A stretch of 64,000 bases of DNA. Source: Burkholderiaceae bacterium (GTDB lineage: Bacteria > Pseudomonadota > Gammaproteobacteria > Burkholderiales > Burkholderiaceae_C). The translations under genes and the position numbers were made by a program. Positions 26,849-36,461 of this stretch are shown here, in pieces (position 1 is the stretch's first letter; the number at the start of each line of letters is the position of its first letter). The stretch is from assembly GCA_018780645.1 (NCBI GenBank), contig JADMJJ010000047.1:1-64000 (forward strand), read 5' to 3'. The notes under the pieces are model-generated. The model worked only from the letters and a program-made list of their open reading frames with translations, was not told the DNA's origin and did not search any database.

Positions 26849-27247
26849 ATGAAAATTCATGGCCGGTGCCATTGCGGCAGCATCAGTTTCACAGCCGAGG
26901 CGGACCCGTCGAAGGTCGTGGTCTGTCATTGCGTCGACTGCCAGACGCTGTCGGGCGCGCCGTACAGGGCCGTACTGCCGGTGCCCGCCGTAGACTTCGC
27001 ATTGACGGGCACGCCCAAGGTCTACATCAAGACGGCTCAAAGCGGCAACCGCCGCGCCCAAGCGTTTTGCGGCGAATGCGGCACCCCGCTGTATGCAACC
27101 TCGCCCGATGCTCCAGCCGTTTATGGCGTGCGTCTCGGGTGCGTGGTCGAGCGGGCGCAGTTGGCACCAGTCAAACAGATCTGGACTGCCTCCGCGATGT
27201 CGTGGATTCACGACGTCGAGCGCCTGCCTGCCACACCGGGGCAGTAG
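26849..27247 (+). CDS. GFA-family zinc protein (formaldehyde-activating-enzyme-like)
   Basis: 132 residues with the GFA/Mss4-like zinc pattern: CHCG near the start, CHCVDCQ about 20 residues on, and CGECGTPL near residue 77. The founder Gfa binds glutathione and speeds its reaction with formaldehyde, but most relatives have no proven activity. AAGGGG lies about eight bases before the ATG. It stands alone, with no formaldehyde dehydrogenase nearby. Confidence 0.87.
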   Translation: MKIHGRCHCGSISFTAEADPSKVVVCHCVDCQTLSGAPYRAVLPVPAVDFALTGTPKVYIKTAQSGNRRAQAFCGECGTPLYATSPDAPAVYGVRLGCVVERAQLAPVKQIWTASAMSWIHDVERLPATPGQ

Positions 27248-28012
27248 GCGCTTTCAGTGCACCACGAGGTGTTGCGGGGCCAGTCGAGCACGCGACGTCG
27301 GTTGCCCCTGGGTACAAGGCCTGAAACGGAGGGGCGGCATGGGGGCCTGGGAACCTGAAATGGTGACGACTGCTCGGGGTCGCACCGGCGACGTTTCGGA
27401 CTGGCTCTTCACCGTCAGGTGTCAGCTTCAATGTAGAGCTGTACATAAAGGCAGGTCAGGAACGCGACATTCGACCGCGGATCACAAGTGACTGCTGCTC
27501 TGGCAAGCGGCCATTGGCCTATCGGACGCGCACCGACCGGCCTAGCTCACGAACCGGCCGCTCGGCGATTGCCTGTGCGAGCCCTGCACTGCATGGTCCC
27601 TTGGGTAGCGAATACGCAAGCGCGACTAGCCGTTCTTCGGCCCAGCTCCGGCTTTCTTGCCAGCGAGCATTTGCGCCAGACGCCAGCACGACCGCGACAG
27701 CTGCTTCCGTCGCTTCCGTTGCCCTACTCACTTGCGGCGCGTGCGCGCTGACGCACCTGGTCGCCACGTTTGCTACCCGGGCCGGGTGGACAATATGTTC
27801 AACGCGATTTGCAAACTGGTGCCCTCGCACATGATGGACCGGAACCGGTTCCCCTTCACCACGCTCCAAGCCACCGGCTTGCCCGACCGCCAACGGCGAC
27901 CGCGCCTTTGACGAAGACGACGAGGGCTGTGCCACGCCCGAGCCGCAGTCAGTGATACAACTGCGGCGAGAGAACTAGGCATCAGGCCTGGCTCGTTCAC
28001 AGTAGAGGCAGC
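27248..28012. other. long gap without a recognisable gene
   Basis: About 765 bases. Short open frames exist on both strands, but none has a good ribosome site together with a protein-like sequence, and codon patterns are irregular. No tRNA cloverleaf or transposase relic was recognised. The last 60 bases must hold the promoter of the DUF4136 gene. The region may be decayed DNA, since relics lie in the same part of the window. Confidence 0.5.
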
Positions 28013-28618
28013 ATGATGAAAAAGACTCGATTCGCGCTCTATGGTCTGCTGGTGGCTGCGGTGGTGGGCCTCGGTGGCTGCGCCGGCATGTACACCGTGC
28101 GCTCCGAGGTGTCCAGCTACGGCGCCTGGCCGGCCGAGCGCAAGCCCGCCAGCTTCGCCTTCGAGCGCCTGCCCTCGCAGGGCAAGGAAGACACCCGCCA
28201 GGCCCAGCTGGAAACGGCGGCCACGGCGGCCTTGCTGAAGGCAGGCTTCGGCCCGGCGACCGACACCAAGAGCGCCGATGTGCTGGTGATGGTCGGCGCC
28301 CGGGTCAGCCTGCAGGAGCGCGGCCCCTGGGAGGACCCGTTCTGGTGGCAGTACCGCACCAGCTTCTGGCGCCACAGCCCGCTGCACCGGCCCTATGCCT
28401 ACACCAATGCCTTGGGCAGCCGCCGCTACGAGCGCGAGGTGGCCCTGGTGCTGCGTGACCGCAAGAGCGGCGAGGCGATCTATGAGACGCGGGCCAACTC
28501 GGATGGGCTGAGCGTCGGCGACGATGCCCTGCTGGGCGCGATGTTCGAGGCCGCCATCAAGGACTTTCCGCGCACCATCCCCGAGCCTCACGAGGTGGCG
28601 GTGAGCCTGCAGCGTTAA
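28013..28618 (+). CDS. DUF4136-type lipoprotein
   Basis: 201 residues. The signal ends in the lipobox LGGCAG (cysteine near residue 23), so it is lipid-anchored, probably in the outer membrane. The mature part (TVRSEVSSYGAWPA, SADVLVMVGARV, YEREVALVLRDRKSG, YETRANSDG) follows the DUF4136 pattern of a small alpha/beta domain. Tryptophan- and proline-rich GPWEDPFWWQYR is typical of the betaproteobacterial branch. Role unknown. It lies upstream of glmU in the same direction with an 84-base gap. Confidence 0.85.
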   Translation: MMKKTRFALYGLLVAAVVGLGGCAGMYTVRSEVSSYGAWPAERKPASFAFERLPSQGKEDTRQAQLETAATAALLKAGFGPATDTKSADVLVMVGARVSLQERGPWEDPFWWQYRTSFWRHSPLHRPYAYTNALGSRRYEREVALVLRDRKSGEAIYETRANSDGLSVGDDALLGAMFEAAIKDFPRTIPEPHEVAVSLQR

Positions 28619-28702
28619 CTGCGTCGCACCCGGGGCGTGCGGCGGCTGCGCGCCCTGTCACAGCCAGCCCCGATAATCTGACCTTCAACAAGAAAGGTCA
28701 GC

Positions 28703-30091
28703 ATGGCTCTGAACGTCGTCATCATGGCTGCGGGCAAAGGCACCCGCATGAAGTCCAGCCTGCCCAAGGTCCTGCACAAGCTGGCCGGGCAGTCGCTGCT
28801 GCAGCATGTGCTGAACACCTGTGGCGGCCTGGGCGTGCAGCGCCTGATCGTCATCACCGGCCATGGTGCCGAGGCCGTGGAGACGGCCGTGGTCGGCCCC
28901 GATCTGCACTTCGTCCGCCAGATGCCCCAGCTGGGCACCGGCCATGCGGTGCAGCAGGCCGTGCCCGAGCTGCTGGAAGGCGGCACGACCCTGATACTGA
29001 ACGGCGATGTGCCGCTGATACGCACGGCCACCGCCGAGAAGCTGGTGCAGGCCTGTGCCGGCAAGAACCTCGCCCTCTTGACCGTCGAGCTGGCCGACGC
29101 CACCGGCTACGGCCGCATCCTGCGCAGCGGTGACGCCCGCGGCGGCCATGTGCTGGGCATCGTCGAGCACAAGGATGCCACCGAGCGCCAGCGCGAGATC
29201 CGCGAGGGCTACACCGGCATGATGGCCGCGCCCACCGCGCTGCTGAAACGTTGGCTGGCGGCGCTGAAGAATGACAATGCCCAGAAGGAGTACTACCTGA
29301 CCGATATCGTCGCCATGGCCGTGGCCGAGGGTGTGCCGGTGGTCGCCAGCCATGCGCCCAACGAAACCGAAGTGCTGGGCGTCAACAGCCCGCTGCAGCT
29401 GGCCGACCTGGAGCGCCGCTTCCAGCGCCAGCAGGCCGAGACCCTGCTGGAAGCCGGCGTGCGCATGGCCGACCCGGCGCGCTTCGATCTGCGCGGCACG
29501 CTGGCCTGCGGCAGCGATGTCGAGATCGACGTCGGCTGCGTATTCGAGGGCCAGGTCTCGCTGGGCAACGAGGTGCGCATCGGCGCCCATTGCGTGATCC
29601 GCAACGCGCAGATCGCCGATGGTGCGGTGATTCATCCGTTCACCCATATCGACGGCGAGGCGCTGGGAGTCAAGGTCGGCGCAGGTGCGCTGATCGGCCC
29701 GTTCGCCCGCCTGCGCCCCGGCGCCGATCTGGGCCCCGAGGTCCACATTGGCAACTTCGTCGAGGTCAAGAACACCACGATGGCCCGCGGCGCCAAGGCC
29801 AATCATCTGGCCTATCTGGGTGACGCCACGGTGGGCGAGCGCGTCAACTACGGCGCCGGCAGCATCACCGCCAACTATGACGGCGCCAACAAGCACCGCA
29901 CGGTGATCGAGGCCGATGTGCACGTGGGCTCCAACTGCGTGCTGATCGCGCCGGTGACGATAGGCGCCGGCGGCACCATAGGCGGCGGCTCGACGATCAG
30001 CAAGAGCACGCCGGCCGGGGAGTTGACGGTGGCGCGTGCAAAACAGGTGTCTTTGAGCGGCTGGCAGCGCCCAGTAAAGCAGAAAAAGTGA
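28703..30091 (+). CDS. glmU: bifunctional GlmU (GlcNAc-1-P uridyltransferase/GlcN-1-P acetyltransferase)
   Basis: 462 residues, standard length. The N-terminal uridyltransferase domain (about 1-228) starts with MAAGKGTRMKS and contains GTGHAVQQA, LNGDVPLI and the GMMAA sugar site. The C-terminal left-handed beta-helix (about 250-455) shows hexapeptide repeats and the acetyl-CoA segment NYDGANKHRT. It makes UDP-GlcNAc for peptidoglycan and lipopolysaccharide and is cytoplasmic and essential. AAAGGT precedes the ATG. A 7-bp-stem hairpin lies at 30247-30266. Confidence 0.97.
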   Translation: MALNVVIMAAGKGTRMKSSLPKVLHKLAGQSLLQHVLNTCGGLGVQRLIVITGHGAEAVETAVVGPDLHFVRQMPQLGTGHAVQQAVPELLEGGTTLILNGDVPLIRTATAEKLVQACAGKNLALLTVELADATGYGRILRSGDARGGHVLGIVEHKDATERQREIREGYTGMMAAPTALLKRWLAALKNDNAQKEYYLTDIVAMAVAEGVPVVASHAPNETEVLGVNSPLQLADLERRFQRQQAETLLEAGVRMADPARFDLRGTLACGSDVEIDVGCVFEGQVSLGNEVRIGAHCVIRNAQIADGAVIHPFTHIDGEALGVKVGAGALIGPFARLRPGADLGPEVHIGNFVEVKNTTMARGAKANHLAYLGDATVGERVNYGAGSITANYDGANKHRTVIEADVHVGSNCVLIAPVTIGAGGTIGGGSTISKSTPAGELTVARAKQVSLSGWQRPVKQKK

Positions 30092-30246
30092 ATAGTTGGC
30101 GGGCCACCCCGTAGCTCGGGGGTGACGCCGCCCCGGCTTACTCCCTACACTTCAGGCACTAGATCGCGTCAAGCGTTCGACCCATCACTCCACAGGCTAG
30201 GGGACGGTTCGGTGCCGACGTGCTAGGAGGAACCTTTACCTATCAA

Positions 30247-30266
30247 GCCAGGCCAAAGAGCCTGGC
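30247..30266. terminator. hairpin downstream of glmU
   Basis: GCCAGGC (30247-30253) pairs with GCCTGGC (30260-30266) over a 6-base loop. It lies between convergent glmU and uvrA, just before the REP-like element. It is a plausible terminator without a T-run. The 30092-30246 stretch shows no gene. Confidence 0.45.
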
Positions 30267-30276
30267 GCTGTATTCC

Positions 30277-30341
30277 GTAGCCCGGATGCAATCCGGGGGC
30301 AGCTAGTGCCCACGCGCCACCCCGGATTTCATCCGGGCTAC
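30277..30341. repeat. REP-like inverted repeat, copy 1
   Basis: GTAGCCCGGATGCAATCCGGGG at the left and CCCCGGATTTCATCCGGGCTAC at the right form a 65-base inverted pair. Each arm is itself palindromic (CCCGGAT...ATCCGGG). The same unit occurs at 40699-40765. This matches widespread REP sequences mobilised by RAYT transposases, none of which is in the window. It lies just past the uvrA stop. Confidence 0.8.
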
Positions 30342-33300
30342 ACGCGAGCCAAAACCGGCCTCAACGCCACACCCGTGTGGCTGCCACTCGCCACCACCGC
30401 CTCAGGCGTACCCGTCGACACGATCTCACCGCCACTGCGCCCGCCCTCGGGCCCGAGATCGATGATCCAGTCGCATTCGGCCATCACGTCCAGGTCGTGC
30501 TCGATCACGATCACACTGTGGCCGCCGCCGACCAGCCGGTGCAGCACCTTGATCAGCTTGCTGACGTCGGCCATGTGCAGGCCCACCGTCGGCTCGTCCA
30601 GCACATAGAGCGTGTGTGGCGGCTTCTGACCGCGGCGGGTGATGTCGTCGCGCACCTTGACCAGCTCGCTGACCAGCTTGATGCGCTGCGCCTCGCCACC
30701 GGACAGCGTCGGTGAGGGCTGGCCCAGGGTCAGATAGCCCAGGCCGACGTCCTTCAGCAGTTGCAGCGGGTGGGCGATCGCCGGCATGGGCGCGAAGAAC
30801 TCCACCGCCTCGTCGACCTCCATGCTCAGCACGTCGCCGATGCTGCGGCCACGCCAGGTGACGGTCAGGGTCTCGGGGTTGAAGCGCTGGCCATGGCATT
30901 GGTCGCAAAGGATCTTCACGTCCGGCAGGAAGCTCATCTCTATGGTCTTCATGCCCTGGCCCTCGCAGCCCGGGCAGCGACCCTGGCCGGTGTTGAACGA
31001 GAAGCGCGACGGCGCATAGCCGCGGGCCTTCGATTCCAAGGTCTCGGCGAAGAGCTTGCGTATCGGATCCCAGAAGCCGATATAGGTGGCCGGGCAGGAG
31101 CGCGGCGTCTTGCCGATAGGCGTCTGGTCGACCTCCAGCACGCGGTCCACCGTTTCCCAGCCAAGCACCTCGACGCAGCCCTGCCAGACGGGTGACGGCT
31201 TGCGCTGGCCGACGACCTGCAGCAGATTGGCCAGCAGCACGTCGCGCGCCAGGGTGGACTTGCCCGAGCCGCTGACGCCGGTCACGCCGACCAGACGCTG
31301 CAAGGGCACCGGCACGCTGACGTTCTGCAGGTTGTGCAGCCTGGCCTCGACGATCAGCAGATGCGGATCGTCGATGGTGACGGCACGGCGCGGCTGCTGC
31401 GGGTGCAGCATCGGGTGCTTCAGCAGCTTGCCGGTCAGCGAGTCGGGCTGCAGTGCCAGATCGGCCACCGAGCCCTGGGCGACCAGATTGCCGCCGCGCT
31501 TGCCGGCACCTGGGCCGATGTCGATGATGTGATCGGCTCTGCGTATCGTGTCCTCGTCATGCTCGACGACGACCAGCGTGTTGCCGCGGTCGCTGAGACT
31601 TTGCAGGGCCTTCAGCAGGATCTGGTTGTCGCGCGGGTGCAGGCCTATCGTCGGCTCGTCCAGCACATAGCAGACGCCCTGCAGATTGCTGCCTAGCTGG
31701 GCAGCCAGGCGGATGCGCTGTGCCTCGCCGCCGCTCAAGGTCGGCGCGGCGCGGTCCAGCGTCAGATAGCCAAGACCCACTTCTTCGAGAAAGCTCAGTC
31801 GGCTCTTGATTTCGCTGACCACGTCACGGGCGATCTCGGCATCACGGCCCAGCAGTTCCAGCCCATTGACCCAGGTACGGGCATCCATCACCGACCAGGC
31901 CGCCACATCGGCAATGCTCTTGTCCTCGAAGCTGACGCCGCGGGCGGTCGGGTTCAGCCGTGCGCCATGGCAGTCCGGGCAGGGCTGATCGACCAGGCCC
32001 TCGACCTCGGCCTCCTCGGCCGGGAAGCTCTGCTCGCGGCCGCGGTTGTCATCGTCCTTGACCGAATCGTCGAAGGCCTTGCGCTGCTCGCGGGTCAGGG
32101 CAAGACCCGTCCCCACGCAGGTGCCGCACCAGCCGTGCTTGCTGTTGTACGAGAACATGCGCGGGTCCAGCTCGGGGTAGCTGGTGCCGCAGCTCGGGCA
32201 GGCGCGCTTGGTCGAGAACACCTTGACCGCGCCTATGCCGGCCGTCGAGTCGCCATCGGCCAGCGCCGCATGCAGGCCTGTCAGCGGGCTGAGCAGATGC
32301 ATCACGCCCTTGCCCACGTCCAGCGCCTTGGCCAGCAGCTCGCGCAGTTTGGCTTCGTTCTCGGCCGCGATCTTCAGGTCGCCGACAGGCAATTCAAGCG
32401 TGTGCTCCTTGAAGCGGTCCAGTCGCGGCCAGGGGTCGACCGACACGAACTCGCCATCGACACGCAGATGGCTGTGGCCGCGCGCCTTGGCCCACTTGGC
32501 CAGGTCGGTGTAAAGGCCCTTGCGGTTGACGACCAGCGGCGCGAGCAGGCCCACGTGCTGACCCCTGTGATCACGCAGCAATTGCGCAGCGATGGACTCG
32601 ACGCTTTGCGGCCGCACCGGCGTGCCGTCATTGACGCAATGCTGTATGCCCAGCTTGACGTAGAGCAGGCGCAGGAAGTGCCAGACCTCGGTGGCGGTGG
32701 CCACCGTGCTCTTGCGCCCGCCGCGGCTGAGTCGCTGCTCGATCGCCACGGTCGGCGGAATGCCATACACCGCATCGACCTCGGGCCGGCCCGCCGGCTG
32801 CACGATGGAGCGCGCATAGGCGTTCAGCGATTCCAGATAGCGGCGCTGCCCCTCGTTGAACAGGATGTCGAAGGCCAGCGTCGATTTGCCCGAGCCGCTG
32901 ACGCCGGTGACGACGCTGAACTTGCCGCGCGGGATGTTGACGTCCATGCCCTTGAGGTTGTGCTCGCGGGCGTTGACGATGCGGATGTTCTCGTCCAGCG
33001 GCTGGCGGGCTCGCTTCAACAGCGCCTGCAGCGGCACGCCCTCCTCGACCTTGTGCGCATGCAGCGCCTCGGCGTACTCGCGCAGCGCCAGGCCGGTGTG
33101 GGACGTCGGGTGCTCCTTCAGGTCTTCCGGTGTGCCTACGCAGACCAGCTCGCCACCGGCGTCGCCGCCCTCGGGGCCCAGATCGATGATCCAGTCGGCC
33201 GAGCGGATCACGTCGAGGTTGTGCTCGATGATGATCAGCGAATGGCCCGCCGCCAGCAGCTTTCGCAGCGCGCGCATCAGCTTGGCGATGTCGTCGAAGT

Positions 33301-36025
33301 GCAGGCCGGTGGTCGGCTCGTCGAACAGGAACAGCGTGCCCTTGCGGGCAATCGGCTGGCGCGAGCCGCTGGCCGCCTCGGCCAGGAAGCCGGCCAGCTT
33401 CAACCGCTGGGCCTCGCCGCCGCTGAGCGTGGGCACCGGCTGGCCCAGCTTCACATACTCCAGGCCCACGTCAACGATGGGCTGCAGCTTGGCCAGCACC
33501 TCGCGGTCGTTCTTGAACACATGGACGGCTTCGCTGACGGTCAGCTCCAGGACGTCGGCGACGCTAAACTCCCTGGCATCGCGCGGTAGCTTCACCTCAA
33601 GAATTTCGGCACGGAAGCGCCGGCCATCGCAGTCCGGGCAGCGCAAATAGACGTCGCTCAGGAACTGCATCTCCACATGCTCGAAGCCGGAGCCACCGCA
33701 GGTCGGGCAGCGGCCATCGCCGGCATTGAAGCTGAAGGTGCCGGCCTTGTAGCCGCGCTGGCTGGCCATGCTCAGATTGGCGAACAGCTTGCGGATCTCG
33801 TCGAAGGCGCCGACGTAACTCGCCGGATTGGAGCGCGCCGTCTTGCCGATCGGCGACTGGTCAACGAAGACCGCGTCGCTCAACCAATCGGCGCCGAGCA
33901 GCCGGTCGTGCGTGCCAGGCGTTTCGGTCGGGATGCCGAAATGCCGCGCCAGCGCCGGGTAGAGCACGTCCTGCATCAGCGTTGACTTGCCGGAGCCGGA
34001 AACACCGGTCACGACCACCAGCCGCTGCAGCGGGAACTCCACCGTCAGGTTCTTGACGTTGTGCTCGCGCACGCCTTCCAGAATCAGCCGCGGCGTGTTC
34101 GTCTCGACCAGGCGGCGTATGCCCATGCCCACGTGCTTGCGCGCGCCGAGGTAGTTGCCGGTCATCGTGTCGGCCTGGCGTATCGCCTCGGGCGTGCCGT
34201 CGAAGACGATCTCGCCACCGCGCTCGCCGGGCCCCGGGCCCATGTCGATCAGCCGGTCGGCGGCCAGCATCACGGCCGGGTCATGCTCGACGACGACCAG
34301 CGTGTTGCCCGCATCGCGCAGCCGGTGCATGGCCTGGACGATGCGGTTCATGTCGCGCGGGTGCAAGCCTATGCTGGGCTCGTCGAGCACGAACAGCGTG
34401 TTCACCAGCGAGGTGCCCAGCGCCGTCGTCAGGTTGATGCGCTGAACCTCGCCGCCGCTCAAGGTGCGGCTCTGCCGGTCCAAGGTCAGATAGCCTATGC
34501 CCACCTCGACCAAATAGCGCAGCCGCGTGCGGATCTCGTCCAGCAGCAGCTTCAAGGCGTCGTCCAGCATCGTGCTCGGAAGTTGCAGGCCATCGAAGAA
34601 GGCGCGCAGCCGCGCGATCGGCAGCTGCATCAGGTCGTGCAGATTCAGGCCCGGCAGCGCCTCCAGCTGGGCACGCGACCAGTCGGCACCGCGCGGCAGA
34701 AAGCGCTGCTCGGGCGCCAGCACGCCGTCGGCCTGCTCCTTGCCACCCATGCGCCACAGCAGGGGCTCCAGCTTCAGCCGCGCACCGCCGCAGACGCCGC
34801 AGGGCGTGTAGCTGCGGTACTTGGACAAGAGCACTCGGATGTGCATCTTGTAGGCCTTGCTCTCCAGGTACTCGAAGAAGCGGTGCACGCCGTACCACTG
34901 CTTGTTCCAGTTGCCATTCCAGTGCGGCGAACCGTTCAGCACCCAGTCGCGGTGTGCGGCGCTGAGCTGGCTCCAGGGCGTGTCACGCGGGATGCCGGCG
35001 TCGCCGGCATATTTCAGCAGGTCGTCCTGGATCTCTTTCCAGGCCGGAGTCTGTATCGTCTTGATCGCGCCGGAGCGCAGCGTCTTCTTCTCGTCCGGGA
35101 TCACCAGACCCAGATCGACGCCAACGACACGGCCGAAGCCGCGGCAGGTCTCGCAGGCCCCCATGGCCGAGTTGAACGAGAACAGCGGCGGCTGCGGCTC
35201 CAGATAGCGGAGCTCGCTCTCGGGGCAGTGCAGGCCGGTCGAGTAGCGCCACAGCTCCGGGTTGGCCTCGTCATCACCTACGACATAGACGATCAAGCGC
35301 CCGCCGCCGCGCTTCAAGGCCAGTTCGATGGCCTCCATCGCCCGCTGCTTCTCGACATTGGCGATACGGAAGCGGTCGGCGACGACGTCAAGCAATTTGT
35401 GCCTGCCCTGGTCCGTGTCGATCTCGCGCTCGGCCTGGATGCGGGTGAAACCGCTGGCCGAAAGCCACTGCTCCAGCTGCTCGGCGCTGGTGTTGGCCGG
35501 CAGCTCGACCGGGAAGGTCAGGGTCAGCCGCGGCGGAAGGCCCAAGGCCGCGCTGCGCTCCAGCAGGTCGGCATAAATCGTCTGCGCCGTGTCGTGGCGC
35601 ACGGGCAGCGCCGTCTTGCGGTCGAACAGCTGAGCGGCGCGGGCGAACAGGAGCTTCAGATGGTCGTTCAGTTCGGTCATCGTGCCGACGGTCGAGCGCG
35701 AGGTGCGCACCGGGTTGGTCTGGTCGATAGCGATCGCAGGCGGCACACCATCGACCCGGTCCACCGCCGGGCGGTCCATGCGGTCCAGGAACTGGCGCGC
35801 ATAGGCGCTGAAGGTCTCGACGTAGCGACGCTGGCCCTCGGCATACAGCGTGTCGAACACCAGACTGGACTTGCCCGAGCCCGAGGGGCCCGTCACCACC
35901 GTCATCTCGCCGGTGCGAATGTCGAGGTCCAGGTTCTTCAGATTGTGCTGACGAGCGCCGCGTATGCGGATAAGACCTTCGGTCATGGCGGCTGAGGTGC
36001 TGTGCGGGGTGGGGGGAGCGGTCAT
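30338..36025 (-). CDS. uvrA: tandem double UvrA (excinuclease ABC subunit A fusion)
   Basis: About 1,895 residues, twice the usual UvrA. Four ABC ATPase halves are present. Walker A motifs (GPSGSGKSS or GVSGSGKST) lie near residues 50, 675, 1040 and 1580. LSGGE signatures lie near 525, 870, 1430 and 1775, each followed by a DEP-x-x-GLH Walker B. Zinc modules (CPTCGGSG/CPDCDG near 775-805 and CPGCEGQG/CDQCHG near 1685-1715) occur in both copies, as do the smaller ones (CGVCGG; CPDCHG). The first half of copy 2 is about 80 residues shorter than that of copy 1. UvrA recognises DNA damage and loads UvrB. ATG 36043 and 35986 are other possible starts. A LexA-box match lies about 95 bases upstream. 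Confidence 0.93.
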   Translation of the reverse strand: MTAPPTPHSTSAAMTEGLIRIRGARQHNLKNLDLDIRTGEMTVVTGPSGSGKSSLVFDTLYAEGQRRYVETFSAYARQFLDRMDRPAVDRVDGVPPAIAIDQTNPVRTSRSTVGTMTELNDHLKLLFARAAQLFDRKTALPVRHDTAQTIYADLLERSAALGLPPRLTLTFPVELPANTSAEQLEQWLSASGFTRIQAEREIDTDQGRHKLLDVVADRFRIANVEKQRAMEAIELALKRGGGRLIVYVVGDDEANPELWRYSTGLHCPESELRYLEPQPPLFSFNSAMGACETCRGFGRVVGVDLGLVIPDEKKTLRSGAIKTIQTPAWKEIQDDLLKYAGDAGIPRDTPWSQLSAAHRDWVLNGSPHWNGNWNKQWYGVHRFFEYLESKAYKMHIRVLLSKYRSYTPCGVCGGARLKLEPLLWRMGGKEQADGVLAPEQRFLPRGADWSRAQLEALPGLNLHDLMQLPIARLRAFFDGLQLPSTMLDDALKLLLDEIRTRLRYLVEVGIGYLTLDRQSRTLSGGEVQRINLTTALGTSLVNTLFVLDEPSIGLHPRDMNRIVQAMHRLRDAGNTLVVVEHDPAVMLAADRLIDMGPGPGERGGEIVFDGTPEAIRQADTMTGNYLGARKHVGMGIRRLVETNTPRLILEGVREHNVKNLTVEFPLQRLVVVTGVSGSGKSTLMQDVLYPALARHFGIPTETPGTHDRLLGADWLSDAVFVDQSPIGKTARSNPASYVGAFDEIRKLFANLSMASQRGYKAGTFSFNAGDGRCPTCGGSGFEHVEMQFLSDVYLRCPDCDGRRFRAEILEVKLPRDAREFSVADVLELTVSEAVHVFKNDREVLAKLQPIVDVGLEYVKLGQPVPTLSGGEAQRLKLAGFLAEAASGSRQPIARKGTLFLFDEPTTGLHFDDIAKLMRALRKLLAAGHSLIIIEHNLDVIRSADWIIDLGPEGGDAGGELVCVGTPEDLKEHPTSHTGLALREYAEALHAHKVEEGVPLQALLKRARQPLDENIRIVNAREHNLKGMDVNIPRGKFSVVTGVSGSGKSTLAFDILFNEGQRRYLESLNAYARSIVQPAGRPEVDAVYGIPPTVAIEQRLSRGGRKSTVATATEVWHFLRLLYVKLGIQHCVNDGTPVRPQSVESIAAQLLRDHRGQHVGLLAPLVVNRKGLYTDLAKWAKARGHSHLRVDGEFVSVDPWPRLDRFKEHTLELPVGDLKIAAENEAKLRELLAKALDVGKGVMHLLSPLTGLHAALADGDSTAGIGAVKVFSTKRACPSCGTSYPELDPRMFSYNSKHGWCGTCVGTGLALTREQRKAFDDSVKDDDNRGREQSFPAEEAEVEGLVDQPCPDCHGARLNPTARGVSFEDKSIADVAAWSVMDARTWVNGLELLGRDAEIARDVVSEIKSRLSFLEEVGLGYLTLDRAAPTLSGGEAQRIRLAAQLGSNLQGVCYVLDEPTIGLHPRDNQILLKALQSLSDRGNTLVVVEHDEDTIRRADHIIDIGPGAGKRGGNLVAQGSVADLALQPDSLTGKLLKHPMLHPQQPRRAVTIDDPHLLIVEARLHNLQNVSVPVPLQRLVGVTGVSGSGKSTLARDVLLANLLQVVGQRKPSPVWQGCVEVLGWETVDRVLEVDQTPIGKTPRSCPATYIGFWDPIRKLFAETLESKARGYAPSRFSFNTGQGRCPGCEGQGMKTIEMSFLPDVKILCDQCHGQRFNPETLTVTWRGRSIGDVLSMEVDEAVEFFAPMPAIAHPLQLLKDVGLGYLTLGQPSPTLSGGEAQRIKLVSELVKVRDDITRRGQKPPHTLYVLDEPTVGLHMADVSKLIKVLHRLVGGGHSVIVIEHDLDVMAECDWIIDLGPEGGRSGGEIVSTGTPEAVVASGSHTGVALRPVLARV

Positions 36026-36067
36026 TCTAGGCAGCTTGAGCATGCATCGAGGTTGTAAGGAGATGCA

Positions 36068-36181
36068 ATGGCAAACCCCTCGGCGGGCGCTCTGTGGCAG
36101 CCGCTAAGGGCCAGGTTGCAACTGATTATATGTACAGTTGCACCACCAAGAAATGAGGAGTGGCCCATGAGTGAGCACTGA
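36068..36181 (+). CDS. possible 37-residue leader ORF
   Basis: AAGGAG precedes an ATG at 36068, giving a 37-residue frame that crosses the LexA-like site. The peptide resembles no family, and a GTG-started frame follows at once. It is included only because the ribosome site is good; chance is the likelier explanation. Confidence 0.18.
   Translation: MANPSAGALWQPLRARLQLIICTVAPPRNEEWPMSEH
36120..36139. promoter_or_regulatory. LexA (SOS) box upstream of uvrA
   Basis: AACTGATTATATGTACAGTT contains CTG-N10-CAG with an AT-rich centre and symmetrical AACTG/CAGTT ends, close to the LexA consensus CTGT-N8-ACAG (one mismatch). It lies about 95 bases from the uvrA start, as expected for an SOS gene. 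The rest of the 36044-36461 gap contains no convincing gene. Confidence 0.7.
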
Positions 36182-36461
36182 CAGCAACGGCCCCGCCCGC
36201 CTCGATCATGGCCAGCCAAGCAGATGCGCGCCGGCTTGTCCATCCCCCATAGTCCAGCCGTGTAAAAGTTTGCGGATGGCAGGTCCGCAGGCAACAATGA
36301 AGCCTCGGTCAAGGCCCTGCAAGGCCCGCGCCGAACCGATGGCCGGCCGGCCTATAGCGCCGCGGCGACCACCCACCCTGGTCAAACAACAAGGGCGCGG
36401 CACCGGCCACCGGCCAAGCCGCTCAGCGCCCGACGACCGGATCAGCATCGAACCGAGAAGC

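Noticed and set aside
27488-27935. Open frames on both strands in the 27.2-28.0 kb gap
   Set aside because: No ribosome site with a protein-like translation, no recognised domain and no consistent codon pattern.
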